Assembly: GCF_050627025.1 (NCBI RefSeq)
Contig: NZ_CP192473.1
DNA length: 64,000 nucleotides
Strand: one strand, 5' to 3'
From: Variovorax paradoxus_P
GTDB lineage: Bacteria; Pseudomonadota; Gammaproteobacteria; Burkholderiales; Burkholderiaceae_C
Positions 45,079 through 53,541 of the stretch are shown here, one piece after another. Positions within the stretch are counted from its first letter, which is position 1. Every line of letters starts with the position of its first letter. Under the pieces are notes generated by a model, which worked only from the letters and a program-made list of their open reading frames with translations, was not told the origin of the DNA and ran no database searches. A program made the translations under genes and the position numbers.

Positions 45079-45699
45079 TCATGGAGATACAGAAACAAAG
45101 CGCTGGAGGTTGGCCGCTCGCGCAGCACCGTATTCCATGATCCGAGCCACCTCGGCCACGGCCTCCTTGCCGAATCGCTTCTCTAGCAAGTACAAAGCGG
45201 TGTCGATGCACAAGGTAACGCCGCCCCCAGTCACCACTCGCCCGTTGTCGACGATGAGCGCCGCAGCGCTGCGGATGGATGGGTAGCGCTCTTGCAGCTC
45301 CTTCAACGGTGAAGCCTCGGGCGGAACAACCTCGAACTTGGTTGTGGCGCGCAGCCCGTCGAGCACGCCTGCTTCCGCGAGGATCATCGCGCCGGTGCAG
45401 ACCGAGCATACGAGCGCACCATCCGCGACGCGCCGCACAAACTTCAGCACACGCTCGTCAGTCGACGCCGCGCGCCAGCCGGGACCGCCGGGCACCAGCA
45501 GCACATCGACCTCCGATACCTCGTCGAAGCTCCGGCCTGGCAACACCTGCAAGCCGTTGGCGAGCAAAACCGGCTGGCGGTCGAAGGACACCGTCTCGTA
45601 CGAGAGCCCGGGAATCACCCGCCTGGCCATCGAGATCACGCCTATGGCGGCCAGGTCAACTGGCTCGATGCCCTCGTAAAGTAGAAATGTCATGTGCAT
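45079..45699 (-). CDS. DJ-1/PfpI-family protein
   Basis: 206 residues from ATG 45699 (MHMTFLLYEGIEPVDLAAIG); an upstream in-frame start at 45735 is less likely. The nucleophile elbow GALVCSVCTGAMILAEAGVL (about 93-112) contains the class cysteine, with LLVPGGPGWRAA upstream: this is the GATase1/DJ-1 branch that includes isonitrile hydratase-like enzymes. There is no AraC HTH domain. It probably acts on a small metabolite made or imported by the operon. Confidence 0.88.
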   Translation of the reverse strand: MHMTFLLYEGIEPVDLAAIGVISMARRVIPGLSYETVSFDRQPVLLANGLQVLPGRSFDEVSEVDVLLVPGGPGWRAASTDERVLKFVRRVADGALVCSVCTGAMILAEAGVLDGLRATTKFEVVPPEASPLKELQERYPSIRSAAALIVDNGRVVTGGGVTLCIDTALYLLEKRFGKEAVAEVARIMEYGAARAANLQRFVSVSP

Positions 45700-45739
45700 T
45701 CGCAGGTCTCCGTTCCTTATAGGGGATGGGGTCATTGGT

Positions 45740-46066
45740 TCATGCCTGAAGAATCAAGCGGTCGCGTTTGGCCTTGTCAAAGGCATGTGCGTCCGCATCG
45801 TCCAACGGTCGCGTGTTGACGGCCACGGGCCATTGCGCGGCAAGCTGCGCATTGAGTTCGCGGCAGTCGCGTTGGTCTTGCGGCAGATCGGCCACGGCAA
45901 AGATGGCGTTGACGGGGCACACCATCTCGCAAAGGCCGCAGTTGGCACAGGCCCGCGGATTGATGACGACGAAGTTCGGACCTTCGTGGAATGCGTTCTG
46001 CGGGCACACCGACACGCAATCGCCATATCGGCACGCGATGCACGATTCCGTGACGACGAAGGTCAT
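45740..46066 (-). CDS. fdxA: Seven-iron type ferredoxin
   Basis: 108 residues. The cysteine pattern CIACRYGDCVSVCP (9-22) fits a 3Fe-4S/4Fe-4S arrangement and CANCGLCEMVCP (40-51) binds a 4Fe-4S cluster; the C-terminal extension (to residue 108) is typical of FdxA ferredoxins. It is a cytoplasmic one-electron carrier. It lies 14 bases after the transporter gene; its partner oxidoreductase is not in the window. Confidence 0.92.
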   Translation of the reverse strand: MTFVVTESCIACRYGDCVSVCPQNAFHEGPNFVVINPRACANCGLCEMVCPVNAIFAVADLPQDQRDCRELNAQLAAQWPVAVNTRPLDDADAHAFDKAKRDRLILQA

Positions 46067-46080
46067 GCGCCCACCGACTC

Positions 46081-47412
46081 TCAGAGTTCGTTCACGGACC
46101 GGTCACGGGTCTCGTGCGCGAAGAAGGCGGCCACCAGCGTGACGAGAGCTACGCCGATCAGCATGACCGACACGCCCGCCGTGCCGCCGAATTTGCTGAC
46201 CAGCAAGGTCGCAAGGATCGGCGCCAGCCCACCCCCGATGGCGGCCGACACCTGGAAGCCGAATGACGCCCCGGTGTAGCGCACACGTGCACCAAAAAGT
46301 TCGGGGAAGTATGTAGCCTCGGGGCCGAACATGAGGCCGTGCCCGAAGCTCAGCGCCACGGCGGTCGCTGCGACGATGATCCGCGGATCGCGCGTGTCCA
46401 TCAGCCAGAACAGCGGAAACGCGAAAGCGATGGTGAAGAGCGTGCCCGCAAAATAGAACGGACGGCGCCCAATGAGGTCGGACAGCCAGCCGAACAGCGG
46501 GATGGTCACGACCTCGATAGCCGCGGCGACCATGATCGCGTTGAGCATCATGTCTTTCGGCAGTCCCAGGTTCTTGGTCGCATAGACGACCATGAACACC
46601 GTGAGCATGTAGACCCATGAAACCTCGCAGATCTTCAGCCCCACCGCGACGAGGAAGCTCTTCGGATCGCGGAAGACGGCTTCGGCAAAGGGGTTCTTCG
46701 CGATCTCCTTCTTGGCTTTCATTTCGAGGAACACGGGCGACTCCGAAACCCGTGTCCGGATGAACGTGCCTACTGCCACCAGCACGATGCTCAGCAGGAA
46801 AGGAACACGCCAGCCCCAGGAAAGAAAGTCTTCCTCGGGCAGCTTGGAGACCACCGAGTACACGCCGGCCGACAGGATGAGGCCAATCGGAAAACCCACC
46901 TGCACCAGGCTTCCGCACAGACCACGCCTGTGTTTGGGAGCGTGCTCCAGCACCATCAGCGCGGCACCGCCCCACTCTCCTCCCAGCCCGATGCCCTGGA
47001 CGATGCGCAACGCAATCAGCAGCGCCGGCGCCCAGATGCCGATCTGCTGGTACGTCGGCAGCAAGCCGATGGCGAAGGTTCCGAGTCCCATGATGACTAG
47101 CGTCAGCAGCAGCATCGACTTGCGCCCGAGCCGGTCGCCGAAGTAGCCGAAGACCGCACCGCCAAAGGGCCGCGCAAAAAAGCCCACCGCCGCGCTGCCC
47201 AGAGCGGCGAGCGTGCCCATGAGTGGGTCGTCGACGGGGAAGAAGATCTTGTTGAAGACCAGCGCGGCCGCGGTGCCGTAGATCAAGAAGTCGTACCACT
47301 CGATGATGGTGCCGACGGAGCTCGCGAACACGACGCGGCTAACTTCGGAGCTGTCGGCTGCCGCTGGCGGCGGCACCGCCTGTGCAAGCGCGGGAATGGC
47401 GGGGTGATTCAT
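46081..47412 (-). CDS. MHS-family (MFS) metabolite:H+ symporter
   Basis: 443 residues from ATG 47412, nine bases after GGAGAG. Twelve predicted membrane helices with the MHS signatures: ASSVGTIIEWYDFLIYGTAA in helix 1, GYFGDRLGRKSMLLLTLVIM after helix 2, and LIALRIVQGIGLGGEWGGAA. Relatives (ShiA, ProP, citrate and dicarboxylate carriers) import organic acids or osmolytes with protons at the inner membrane. First gene of the leftward operon; the substrate is unknown. Confidence 0.93.
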   Translation of the reverse strand: MNHPAIPALAQAVPPPAAADSSEVSRVVFASSVGTIIEWYDFLIYGTAAALVFNKIFFPVDDPLMGTLAALGSAAVGFFARPFGGAVFGYFGDRLGRKSMLLLTLVIMGLGTFAIGLLPTYQQIGIWAPALLIALRIVQGIGLGGEWGGAALMVLEHAPKHRRGLCGSLVQVGFPIGLILSAGVYSVVSKLPEEDFLSWGWRVPFLLSIVLVAVGTFIRTRVSESPVFLEMKAKKEIAKNPFAEAVFRDPKSFLVAVGLKICEVSWVYMLTVFMVVYATKNLGLPKDMMLNAIMVAAAIEVVTIPLFGWLSDLIGRRPFYFAGTLFTIAFAFPLFWLMDTRDPRIIVAATAVALSFGHGLMFGPEATYFPELFGARVRYTGASFGFQVSAAIGGGLAPILATLLVSKFGGTAGVSVMLIGVALVTLVAAFFAHETRDRSVNEL

Positions 47413-47462
47413 GGTTTCTCTCCAGTGAGGGAGGACGACTGATGGTTGCAGGATGGCAGAAC

Positions 47463-47574
47463 GTTTCCTATTGGACAACTACAGACCAACCTGACGCGGT
47501 GAAGGCCTACGCTTCAGTGCAAGCGCGGCTGTTTTGTTGCCCGGTTTTGGGAATAAAGTTGTCCAATGGGAGAC
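47463..47574 (-). promoter_or_regulatory. Two operator-like sites upstream of the transporter operon
   Basis: GTTTCCTATTGGACAAC (47463-47479) and GTTGTCCAATGGGAGAC (47558-47574) match the perfect palindrome at 45055 at 13 and 14 of 17 positions. Their centres are 95 bases apart, close to nine helical turns, which would suit looping or dual control of the transporter promoter. Confidence 0.6.
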
Positions 47575-47819
47575 TAGAACGCAAAGAATGTGCCAAGGAG
47601 ATTCGTGGGGGCTGCGATTGGATTCAAAGCGCCATTCAGCGTTGAATCTCTAAGCATCAAACCCTCGTGACGGGTTTGCGCCTGAAAGGCAGACAACTTG
47701 CCTTAGCGGTTCTCGATTTGCAGGCGATCCTGTCGCCGAGGATCGCGCAGCTGTCGCGCTCAACAATGGCTGCGGGGTGCGCGCCATGGAGACGCAGCGG
47801 CACAGACTTGGGGCAGGGC

Positions 47820-48482
47820 GGGACCTTGTCGGGACGTCACCTGCTGGAAGCCAACCATCTGGCCGAAGACATCTTCAAGCAGGTCAACGCCCCTCTGGCC
47901 AGGAAGGGGCTGCTGTTGAAGCGCGGCTCCATCGTGGACGCAACCATCATTGCGGCGCCCAGTTCCACCAAGAACAGCACGGGCGAGCGAGACCCCGAGA
48001 TGCACCAGCCAAGAAGGGCAACCAGTGGCACTTCGGAATGAAGGCGCGCATCGGCGTGGACGCAGACTCGGGACTTGTGCATACCGTGACGGCCACGGCC
48101 GCTAACGAAGCAGACGTGGAGCAGGTGGCGCACTTGCTGCATGGCAAATAAGAGCAGGTGTGGGCCGACTCGGGCTATGGGGGCGCGCAGGCGCGGGTGA
48201 TGGGCAAACTGCAATGCGGGCCGCCCCAGCGACCTGGCGAAGTTGCCCGAGGGCCGAGCCAAGACCAGAGCGCGCAACAGGAATACCGGAAGGCCAGCAT
48301 ACGGGCGAAGGTGGAGCACCCGTTCCGGGTGATCAAGTGCCAGTTCGGTCTCGTGAAGGTGAGATTCAAGGGCCTGACCAAGAACACGGTGCACGTGACA
48401 CCTTGTTTGCGCTGCCAATCTGTGGATGGCGCGCAAGAAGCTAATGGCGATGACGGGACAGGTGCGTCCCCGAACAGCCTGA
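47820..48482 (+). pseudogene. IS5-family transposase remnant
   Basis: The reading sense moves among frames but follows an IS5-type DDE transposase in order: HLLEANHLAEDIFKQVNAPL, RGSIVDATIIAAPSSTKNST, NQWHFGMKARIGVDADSGLV, QVWADSGYGGAQAR, then SIRAKVEHPFRVIKCQFGLV and a C-terminus ending MTGQVRPRTA. The N-terminal third is missing and at least three frame changes occur. No terminal repeats or target duplication seen. Inactive. Confidence 0.85.
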
Positions 48483-49035
48483 GGGCGCTGGATGAGGGGC
48501 TGCCCTCGTTGATTTGGGGCATCTGGCGGCGCGATTCGTCTCCTTGCACACCATTGGCCTTCATCGCACGCCAATTGGTGACCTGTTCAGACCTTCATTA
48601 GCTCGGCATGCAACGCCCTGTGCACCTTGAAAAGAATCTCGCTGCAGGACAGAAGCGCTGAAGCACGCACGGAAAGGTCCTTGCTCTTTGGCTGCCACTC
48701 GTTATTGGCGCCGAGCATCCAGTCCGTCTAGTGCACGTCGAGAGCCCGAACCGGGAGCACCAGCCTCAAACTCTCCGGTTCGACGGGCATGGCGACGTCT
48801 TCCTCATCGGCCGACAACGCTTTCTCCTATGTGGCGATGGATTCACGGATGTCTCTGCCGAACGACCGAGCGACCGAGCGAGGTCGGGAAGGATCCGTGG
48901 CATCTGTTTCAAGCGGGTTCCTCGCAGTTCGCTTGCACGCATGGAAATTGGAATAGAGGACGCAAGCTCGAACGCAATTTACTGTGTTCGTGTTCCGTGT
49001 TCCGTGTTCCGTGATTCGAGTGCTTGTGAGGCGAT
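48483..49035. other. Intergenic with a short heptanucleotide repeat
   Basis: No credible gene. TGTTCCG is repeated three times in tandem with two degenerate flanking copies (48984-49018). The plus-strand frame 48731-49366 has no protein-like features and overlaps the convincing minus-strand membrane gene. Confidence 0.4.
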
Positions 49036-49332
49036 TCACGTGCCGCGGCACAAAAGTGCGGCCCAGAGCAATCCAAAAAAAGAAGCCATGCTAGTTGTGA
49101 CTGTTGCTGCAACGAATAGAAACCAAGCCTCGAACGAGCGCCGAAACAAGGCCAATATGAAGTGTGCAACGACCGCGCCGATTGCGACGACCACGGCTGC
49201 AGCAGTTACGTACGGGCCTGCGCTGCTACAAGGGCCGTTGAGAGTCGTAAACACAACACCGCCCGCCATCGCGCTTGCAGCGGTTGAATATAACCAGACG
49301 ACGACGCGATCGAACAGAAGCCGACTTGTCAT
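49036..49332 (-). CDS. Small membrane protein
   Basis: 98 residues from ATG 49332 with three predicted membrane helices (WLYSTAASAMAGGVVFT; VTAAAVVVAIGAVVAHFILA; WFLFVAATVTTSMASFFGLL). No family recognised. Its ATG overlaps (ATGA) the restored stop of the upstream gene, which supports both gene models. The pair precedes no toxin gene, so a role in immunity is only a possibility. Confidence 0.65.
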   Translation of the reverse strand: MTSRLLFDRVVVWLYSTAASAMAGGVVFTTLNGPCSSAGPYVTAAAVVVAIGAVVAHFILALFRRSFEAWFLFVAATVTTSMASFFGLLWAALLCRGT

Positions 49333-49750
49333 GATTGAGCGTTCCACCTGGCTTGATGCGGCGTGACAAAGGGCCCTGCAAGCACGATGGCAGCCACGGT
49401 TGGGAAAAAAAATCGACAAATTGGGTAGTGCTTGCACCGCGAGTCGCGTCAGCGGAAATTGATGCGAGATGCTCTTGCTGGACAGCCAGATCGAGTGCCG
49501 CTCCGCCGGACAAGTGGTCATCAATCCATGTGTCCAGCGCCCGGCCGCTTCGCACGATCCCACGGTCTGTATGCACATGCAAGCCCGACTCAGTGCTCCA
49601 CTTCTGCCTGTATCCACCGTTCTGCTGCAGCCACTCCGCCACCACGTACGGGTCATCCGAGCCAAACCGGTACTTGCTGAGCAACCATTGTTCTTGAATA
49701 ACGCGGAACTTGGCGGTCTGCGGTGGCTTGAGCTTGAAGATAGACAACAT
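49329..49750 (-). pseudogene. Hypothetical gene frameshifted at an A8/T8 run
   Basis: From ATG 49750 the product reads MLSIFKLKPPQTAKFRVIQE to DATRGASTTQFVDFF (about 113 residues). At the run of eight A's on the + strand (49405-49412) one more base would give FFFPTVAAIVLAGPFVTPHQ and a stop at 49329 that overlaps the next ATG; as read, the frame runs to 49226 with poor composition through the next gene. Unknown function, probably with a C-terminal membrane segment. The indel may be a sequence error. Confidence 0.6.
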
Positions 49751-49762
49751 CGAGACCTGTGA

Positions 49763-50215
49763 TCAGGGCAGCAGCACCACAAGTCCATGAAGCATCGGCA
49801 AGTCTGGTGGCTCTTCAGTCACGGGCCTATGGCGCCAAAAAATCATGATCGGCTCCTTCTTGAAATAGGTCGCAAATTCCGGAAAGAAGGTGGCCAATTT
49901 CTTGCTGCCATCAATTGACTGCTGCGGCTCGAGTTCGATAACGTTGTAGTCGTGTGCGGGAATCATGATCTGCTCGAGTTCGCGAGGAGCGTGGTATCCC
50001 GCGAATGCGTCCAAGTGGATTCCCAAAATACCGTGAGCCCACGGCAGTGAGCCCTTGTATATGCTGATACGCCGATCAGAGGTATTGGTGAGCCGCATAT
50101 GCAAGACGCCTTCTCTTGCAACAACCTCAAGCGAGATCGGAGGCGTCTTGCTGTCGGCCCAAGCAACGCTGCACGCGAGCGCTGCAACAAAAAAAATCAA
50201 CCGGAAGAAACTCAT
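49763..50215 (-). CDS. Exported protein, paralogue A
   Basis: 150 residues with a signal peptide (1-20, LACSVAWA|DSK). The mature domain is beta-rich: PISLEVVAREGVLHMRLTNT, SDRRISIYKGSLPWA and FATYFKKEPIMIFWRHRPVT. A clear paralogue is encoded in the opposite direction at 50986, more than half identical by eye over its full length. Predicted periplasmic; no family recognised. It lies 12 bases upstream of the frameshifted gene, so they may share a transcript. Confidence 0.8.
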   Translation of the reverse strand: MSFFRLIFFVAALACSVAWADSKTPPISLEVVAREGVLHMRLTNTSDRRISIYKGSLPWAHGILGIHLDAFAGYHAPRELEQIMIPAHDYNVIELEPQQSIDGSKKLATFFPEFATYFKKEPIMIFWRHRPVTEEPPDLPMLHGLVVLLP

Positions 50216-50985
50216 GCACCGAGCCTACAGTCGGCGCGGCTGCGGAAACTGCTGCCATTGCAGTAGTGCATGGCCCTACGCCTGGCCTAAGGAGTGCGAT
50301 ATCGAACGTGCCGTAGGGCAAGACTGGCGCGAGCGCTGCGGAATCCGATCGGTGATAAATCACTGGGGGTCAGTGAGCCCACGTTTGAGGGTTGGCCGGA
50401 GGGCCAGCAGAACTGCAGAGAGCTGACGCGCGGTGCCGTCGAAAAAATGAGATCTCCGACGAGCCCCTACCTGCGCGATGAGGTAGCCATGGAGCAGTAT
50501 TCAACTACCACCCTTCCGTCTCGCACGCACAATACTAAAGAATTTAACGGTATTTTTGTCGGTAGCTTCACAAATAAAAATTAAGCTAACTGGGGCTCAT
50601 GCGGCTTACTGCCTAATTTTTTTCCTGTCGAAGATGCCTAGCAGAAGCCTTAGTAACTCGCCCCTTGGAGCCCGCCCCCGCAAGCAAAGGCGGCCGCCGC
50701 GCGTCGCCAAGTCTCGGCGATGTCGAATCACAGTCGTGCGCTGGGCCGGTAGTGGCTGGCGCCTGTGGCGTCCGGGTTCTATTCCGGTCAGATGCCGGAC
50801 GACTTCGAGCTCAGCTAGCCAGTCTGCTAGCAGCAGATGATCGTTGATTTCGAGAAACGGACGCGCGCTTTAAGGCCGCGAAAAGCGATCACGCACCCCG
50901 CCAGATGCTCCGTGCAACGAGGTGTCTCGATCCTCTACTGCATCGGCAGCAGTTCGCATGACTAGACTGGCTGTAGGCTGTGCGC
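50216..50985. other. 770-base gap between the paralogue pair
   Basis: It separates two divergent paralogous genes. Short frames (50294-50584 +, 50556-50840 +) lack convincing composition. A leftward and a rightward promoter must lie here, but I cannot place them with confidence. Confidence 0.4.
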
Positions 50986-51441
50986 ATGCTGATTTTTCGA
51001 ATCACCTTGGGCGCAGCCGCGCTCGTTTGTACAGCGGCTCAGGCTCTCGAAAAGGCGCCACCGGTTTCACTTGATGTGGTCGCGAGAGAAGACGTCCTGC
51101 ATATGCGACTGACCAACAACTCGGATCGGCGGATCGGCATTTTCAAGGGCGCATTGCCATGGGCAACCGGATTGATGGGAATTCGTTTGTACGGATTCGT
51201 TGGCTTCAACAGTCCGCGTGAATTGGAGCAGCTTTTCTTACTCGGCCACAGCCTAGATGTAATCGAAATTGAGGCGGGCAAGTCGATTGATGGCAGCGTA
51301 GATTTGAAAGGGGTCTTCCCGGACTTTTCGAGCCATTTCAAGAAGGATCCGATCATGATTTTCTGGCGCTATAAACCAGCGACGGAAGATCTGAAAGACA
51401 TGCCGCTGCTTCATGGTCTTGTGGTGGTGGTGCCAGGATGA
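50986..51441 (+). CDS. Exported protein, paralogue B
   Basis: 151 residues from ATG 50986 with a signal peptide (ITLGAAALVCTAAQA|LEK). PPVSLDVVAREDVLHMRLTN, SDRRIGIFKGALPWATGLMG and SSHFKKDPIMIFWRYKPATE align without large gaps to paralogue A at 49763-50215 on the other strand. A duplicated, inverted exported protein pair of this size in an accessory region resembles immunity or anti-toxin families, but that is only inference. Confidence 0.82.
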   Translation: MLIFRITLGAAALVCTAAQALEKAPPVSLDVVAREDVLHMRLTNNSDRRIGIFKGALPWATGLMGIRLYGFVGFNSPRELEQLFLLGHSLDVIEIEAGKSIDGSVDLKGVFPDFSSHFKKDPIMIFWRYKPATEDLKDMPLLHGLVVVVPG

Positions 51442-51573
51442 GGTGCTTTGAGCGGAACACTTTGGAATGCAACCTTCAGGGTGGAATGGCCCGCGGTTCT
51501 TGAAGGCCGGAATGGGCAACAGCGGGCCTCCGAAGCGGAGGCGGAATTTTCTGGGACCAGATTGACTTAACCC

Positions 51574-51951
51574 ATGAGCAACGATATCGAGGAAGAGCAT
51601 TCGTGGGATGCATCGATTGCCAAGAAGCTCCCTGGCAAGATCGTTCTCGTCGGAGTTGCATACTTTGAAGTAGATGCGGAAGAGCCGTTCAAGCAGCAGC
51701 AATTGTTCGGCCGGGTCCTCTCTGCGGATCGGGCGACAGGGATACTTCTGTCCCTGGAGGGTCAAAGAACTGGCGAGCAATACAGGCTGCCCCCCGACAC
51801 ACGGTCTTTCCAAGAGGCGGGCCCCGGTGAATACCGGCTCAGGTCCACAGGCGAAGTGGTTGTTAATCCGGACTTCACGGTGACTTTCTCGATACGCAAA
51901 CAGGCTAAGGCTCACTGCAATGACCAAGTATGGCCAAGAACAAACATTTAA
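51574..51951 (+). CDS. Conserved-looking hypothetical protein
   Basis: 125 residues, soluble, beta-rich: LPGKIVLVGVAYFEVDAEEP, FGRVLSADRATGILLSLEGQ and a C-terminal YRLRSTGEVVVNPDFTVTFS. The tryptophan-containing start (EEHSWDASIAKKL) and the NPDFTVT end fit a family I have seen as small uncharacterised cytoplasmic proteins, often near Rhs or T6SS immunity genes. The last ~15 residues (HCNDQVWPRTNI) look aberrant and may reflect a late frameshift. Function unknown. Confidence 0.7.
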   Translation: MSNDIEEEHSWDASIAKKLPGKIVLVGVAYFEVDAEEPFKQQQLFGRVLSADRATGILLSLEGQRTGEQYRLPPDTRSFQEAGPGEYRLRSTGEVVVNPDFTVTFSIRKQAKAHCNDQVWPRTNI

Positions 51952-52009
51952 ACGTCAGTAGGAATTCGCTCCGACGGGTGACCACTGCAGCAAGGAAAAT
52001 TGAAACGCT

Positions 52010-52357
52010 ATGAACGAATCTGTTGTCCTGTATCGCCCGACCGGGCCAGAAGAACTCGCCCTTGTTCGTGAGAGTGGATTTACTAAGTGGCCACCCCGCC
52101 TTCCTGAGCAACCCATTTTTTACCCGGTGACTAACGAGCAGTACGCGGTCGATATTGCGAGTGACTGGAACGTCAAAGCCAGTGGCTACGGCTGTGTCAC
52201 ACGGTTTCGCGTCCGAAAGCTGTTCATGGACCGCTACCAGATCCAGAAGGTTGGAGGCGTGAACCACACTGAATGGTGGGTTCCCGCAGAAGACCTTGAG
52301 GAACTCAACGAAAATATCGTCGGACTAATCGAAGTGATTCGCGAATTTACGGCCTGA
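52010..52357 (+). CDS. Protein of the ADP-ribosylation/crystallin J1-annotated family
   Basis: 115 residues, soluble. The start VVLYRPTGPEELALVRESGF, the middle FPEQPIFYP-like PPRLPEQPIFYPVTNEQYAV, and VGGVNHTEWWVPAEDLEELN match a small family commonly labelled ADP-ribosylation/crystallin J1. That label is inherited and its enzymatic meaning is unproven. These proteins often occur singly in accessory regions. It lies 58 bases after the previous gene on the same strand. Confidence 0.75.
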   Translation: MNESVVLYRPTGPEELALVRESGFTKWPPRLPEQPIFYPVTNEQYAVDIASDWNVKASGYGCVTRFRVRKLFMDRYQIQKVGGVNHTEWWVPAEDLEELNENIVGLIEVIREFTA

Positions 52358-52450
52358 TTTGCAGGCAGCGCTTGGCCATGAGCGGCCCTAAGCTGAGATT
52401 ACCCAAAAACGATCATCCAACACATCGCCGCACCGGGTCATATCCGTCCA

Positions 52451-53263
52451 GTGTTTGTCCACAAAGTTAAGTTTTCAGGCCTGGGCTCGCCGCCCCTCGG
52501 CGACGAGCAAGCGGCAGACAAGGCCCACGCAGTGCTTGGGGCTTGGCGCCTGAACGGGCAAGTGTGTGGTCGCGAGTGGCCCTTTGTGCGAGAAAGTTAC
52601 GGTCACATGGCTGTGGTGCTATCACCCGAACGGGACTCGCTCGAATCCACATTCAACAGCAGCTACGTCACGACCGCGGTCGCGCGCTATGAGCGAGACG
52701 GAAGGCGGGTGACGTGGCAGCTGCTCGGCGAGGACCCGGGTTCCGCTTCGGCGTGTTCGTGCGAAAGTCCGAGTGCCTACGCATTGTTCACCAACTATGT
52801 CAGCCTTGAATCGCCCGTTCGGTGCATGGACTGCTTTCATCCCGTTGCGCTCTATCGCTTTAAGCCGTTGCCGAGCGGGGAGTTTCACGAGATCGTTTCC
52901 TGGCAATCCGACTATCAATCATGCGACAGTCTGCAGATGAACTGCACGGTTCTAGAGCGCGCTGCGACCAGAGAGATTTCAAACATCGACAGCAGCCTGA
53001 CCAAGACCGGTCGTAAGCACTGCACAACTCTCCGCGCCTCCACCGGACGGCCATTCTTCTACTACCTCTTTCGAGGCAATGGCCGCAACCAGCGTGCAGA
53101 GGTTGAACGACGATGCCCCGGATGCGGATGCGGATGCGGATGCGGATGCGGATGCGGATGCGGATGCGGAGGCGAGTGGCACCTCCCCTCCCGCCTCCAC
53201 TCGCTATTTGACTTCAAGTGCAACTGCTGCCACTTGCTGTCGAACGTTGCGTTTAACGTATAG
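52451..53263 (+). CDS. DUF2310-type Zn-ribbon protein with repeat-expanded metal site
   Basis: 270 residues from GTG 52451. Residues 104-130 (CSCESPSAYALFTNYVSLES, then RCMDCFHPVALYRF) carry the first cysteine cluster, and the C-terminal part (STGRPFFYYLFRGNGRNQRA, RRCPGC, then SLFDFKCNCCHLLSNVAFNV) the second, as in DUF2310 Zn-ribbon proteins. Inside the second ribbon the CPxC knuckle is expanded into eight Gly-Cys pairs by the repeat at 53120. In normal family members a single Gly precedes GxW, so folding of this ribbon is doubtful. Probably a nucleic-acid-binding protein; role unknown. Confidence 0.8.
   Translation: MFVHKVKFSGLGSPPLGDEQAADKAHAVLGAWRLNGQVCGREWPFVRESYGHMAVVLSPERDSLESTFNSSYVTTAVARYERDGRRVTWQLLGEDPGSASACSCESPSAYALFTNYVSLESPVRCMDCFHPVALYRFKPLPSGEFHEIVSWQSDYQSCDSLQMNCTVLERAATREISNIDSSLTKTGRKHCTTLRASTGRPFFYYLFRGNGRNQRAEVERRCPGCGCGCGCGCGCGCGCGGEWHLPSRLHSLFDFKCNCCHLLSNVAFNV
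53120..53167 (+). repeat. In-frame hexanucleotide repeat (GGATGC)8
   Basis: Eight perfect copies of GGATGC plus a ninth degenerate unit (GGAGGC). It encodes alternating Gly-Cys inside the zinc ribbon of the DUF2310 protein. A 6-bp unit keeps the frame when copies are gained or lost, so the cysteine number could vary between isolates. Confidence 0.95.
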
Positions 53264-53541
53264 ACGCCAAGCATCACAGATGCTGTGAGTGCAAGACCGA
53301 ACCGCCCTGATCGGCCTTCAGTCGGGTTGACGGCTGTTGAGCTGGGCGCTACATTTCGTCTGCCCCGTGATGAACGAGGCCGGGTTGGGAAGCCCGATGA
53401 CATCCTGCGACGAAAGCTGCAGTCACCGCACATGGTCTGCGGCTTTTGCGTTCGCGCCTCCAGTTTTAAGGCGGCTCGTGAGCTGGCCCCTTAATGACAG
53501 GACACGGTCTATCGCTTATCTTTAAAGATAGGAGTAGGACT

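Noticed and set aside
47667..48041. Intact small gene before the IS5 remnant
   Set aside because: Only the part from about 47820 resembles anything, and that is the transposase; the start is non-coding by composition.
48731..49366. 211-codon plus-strand frame
   Set aside because: Overlaps a minus-strand membrane gene with clear helices; low-complexity composition.
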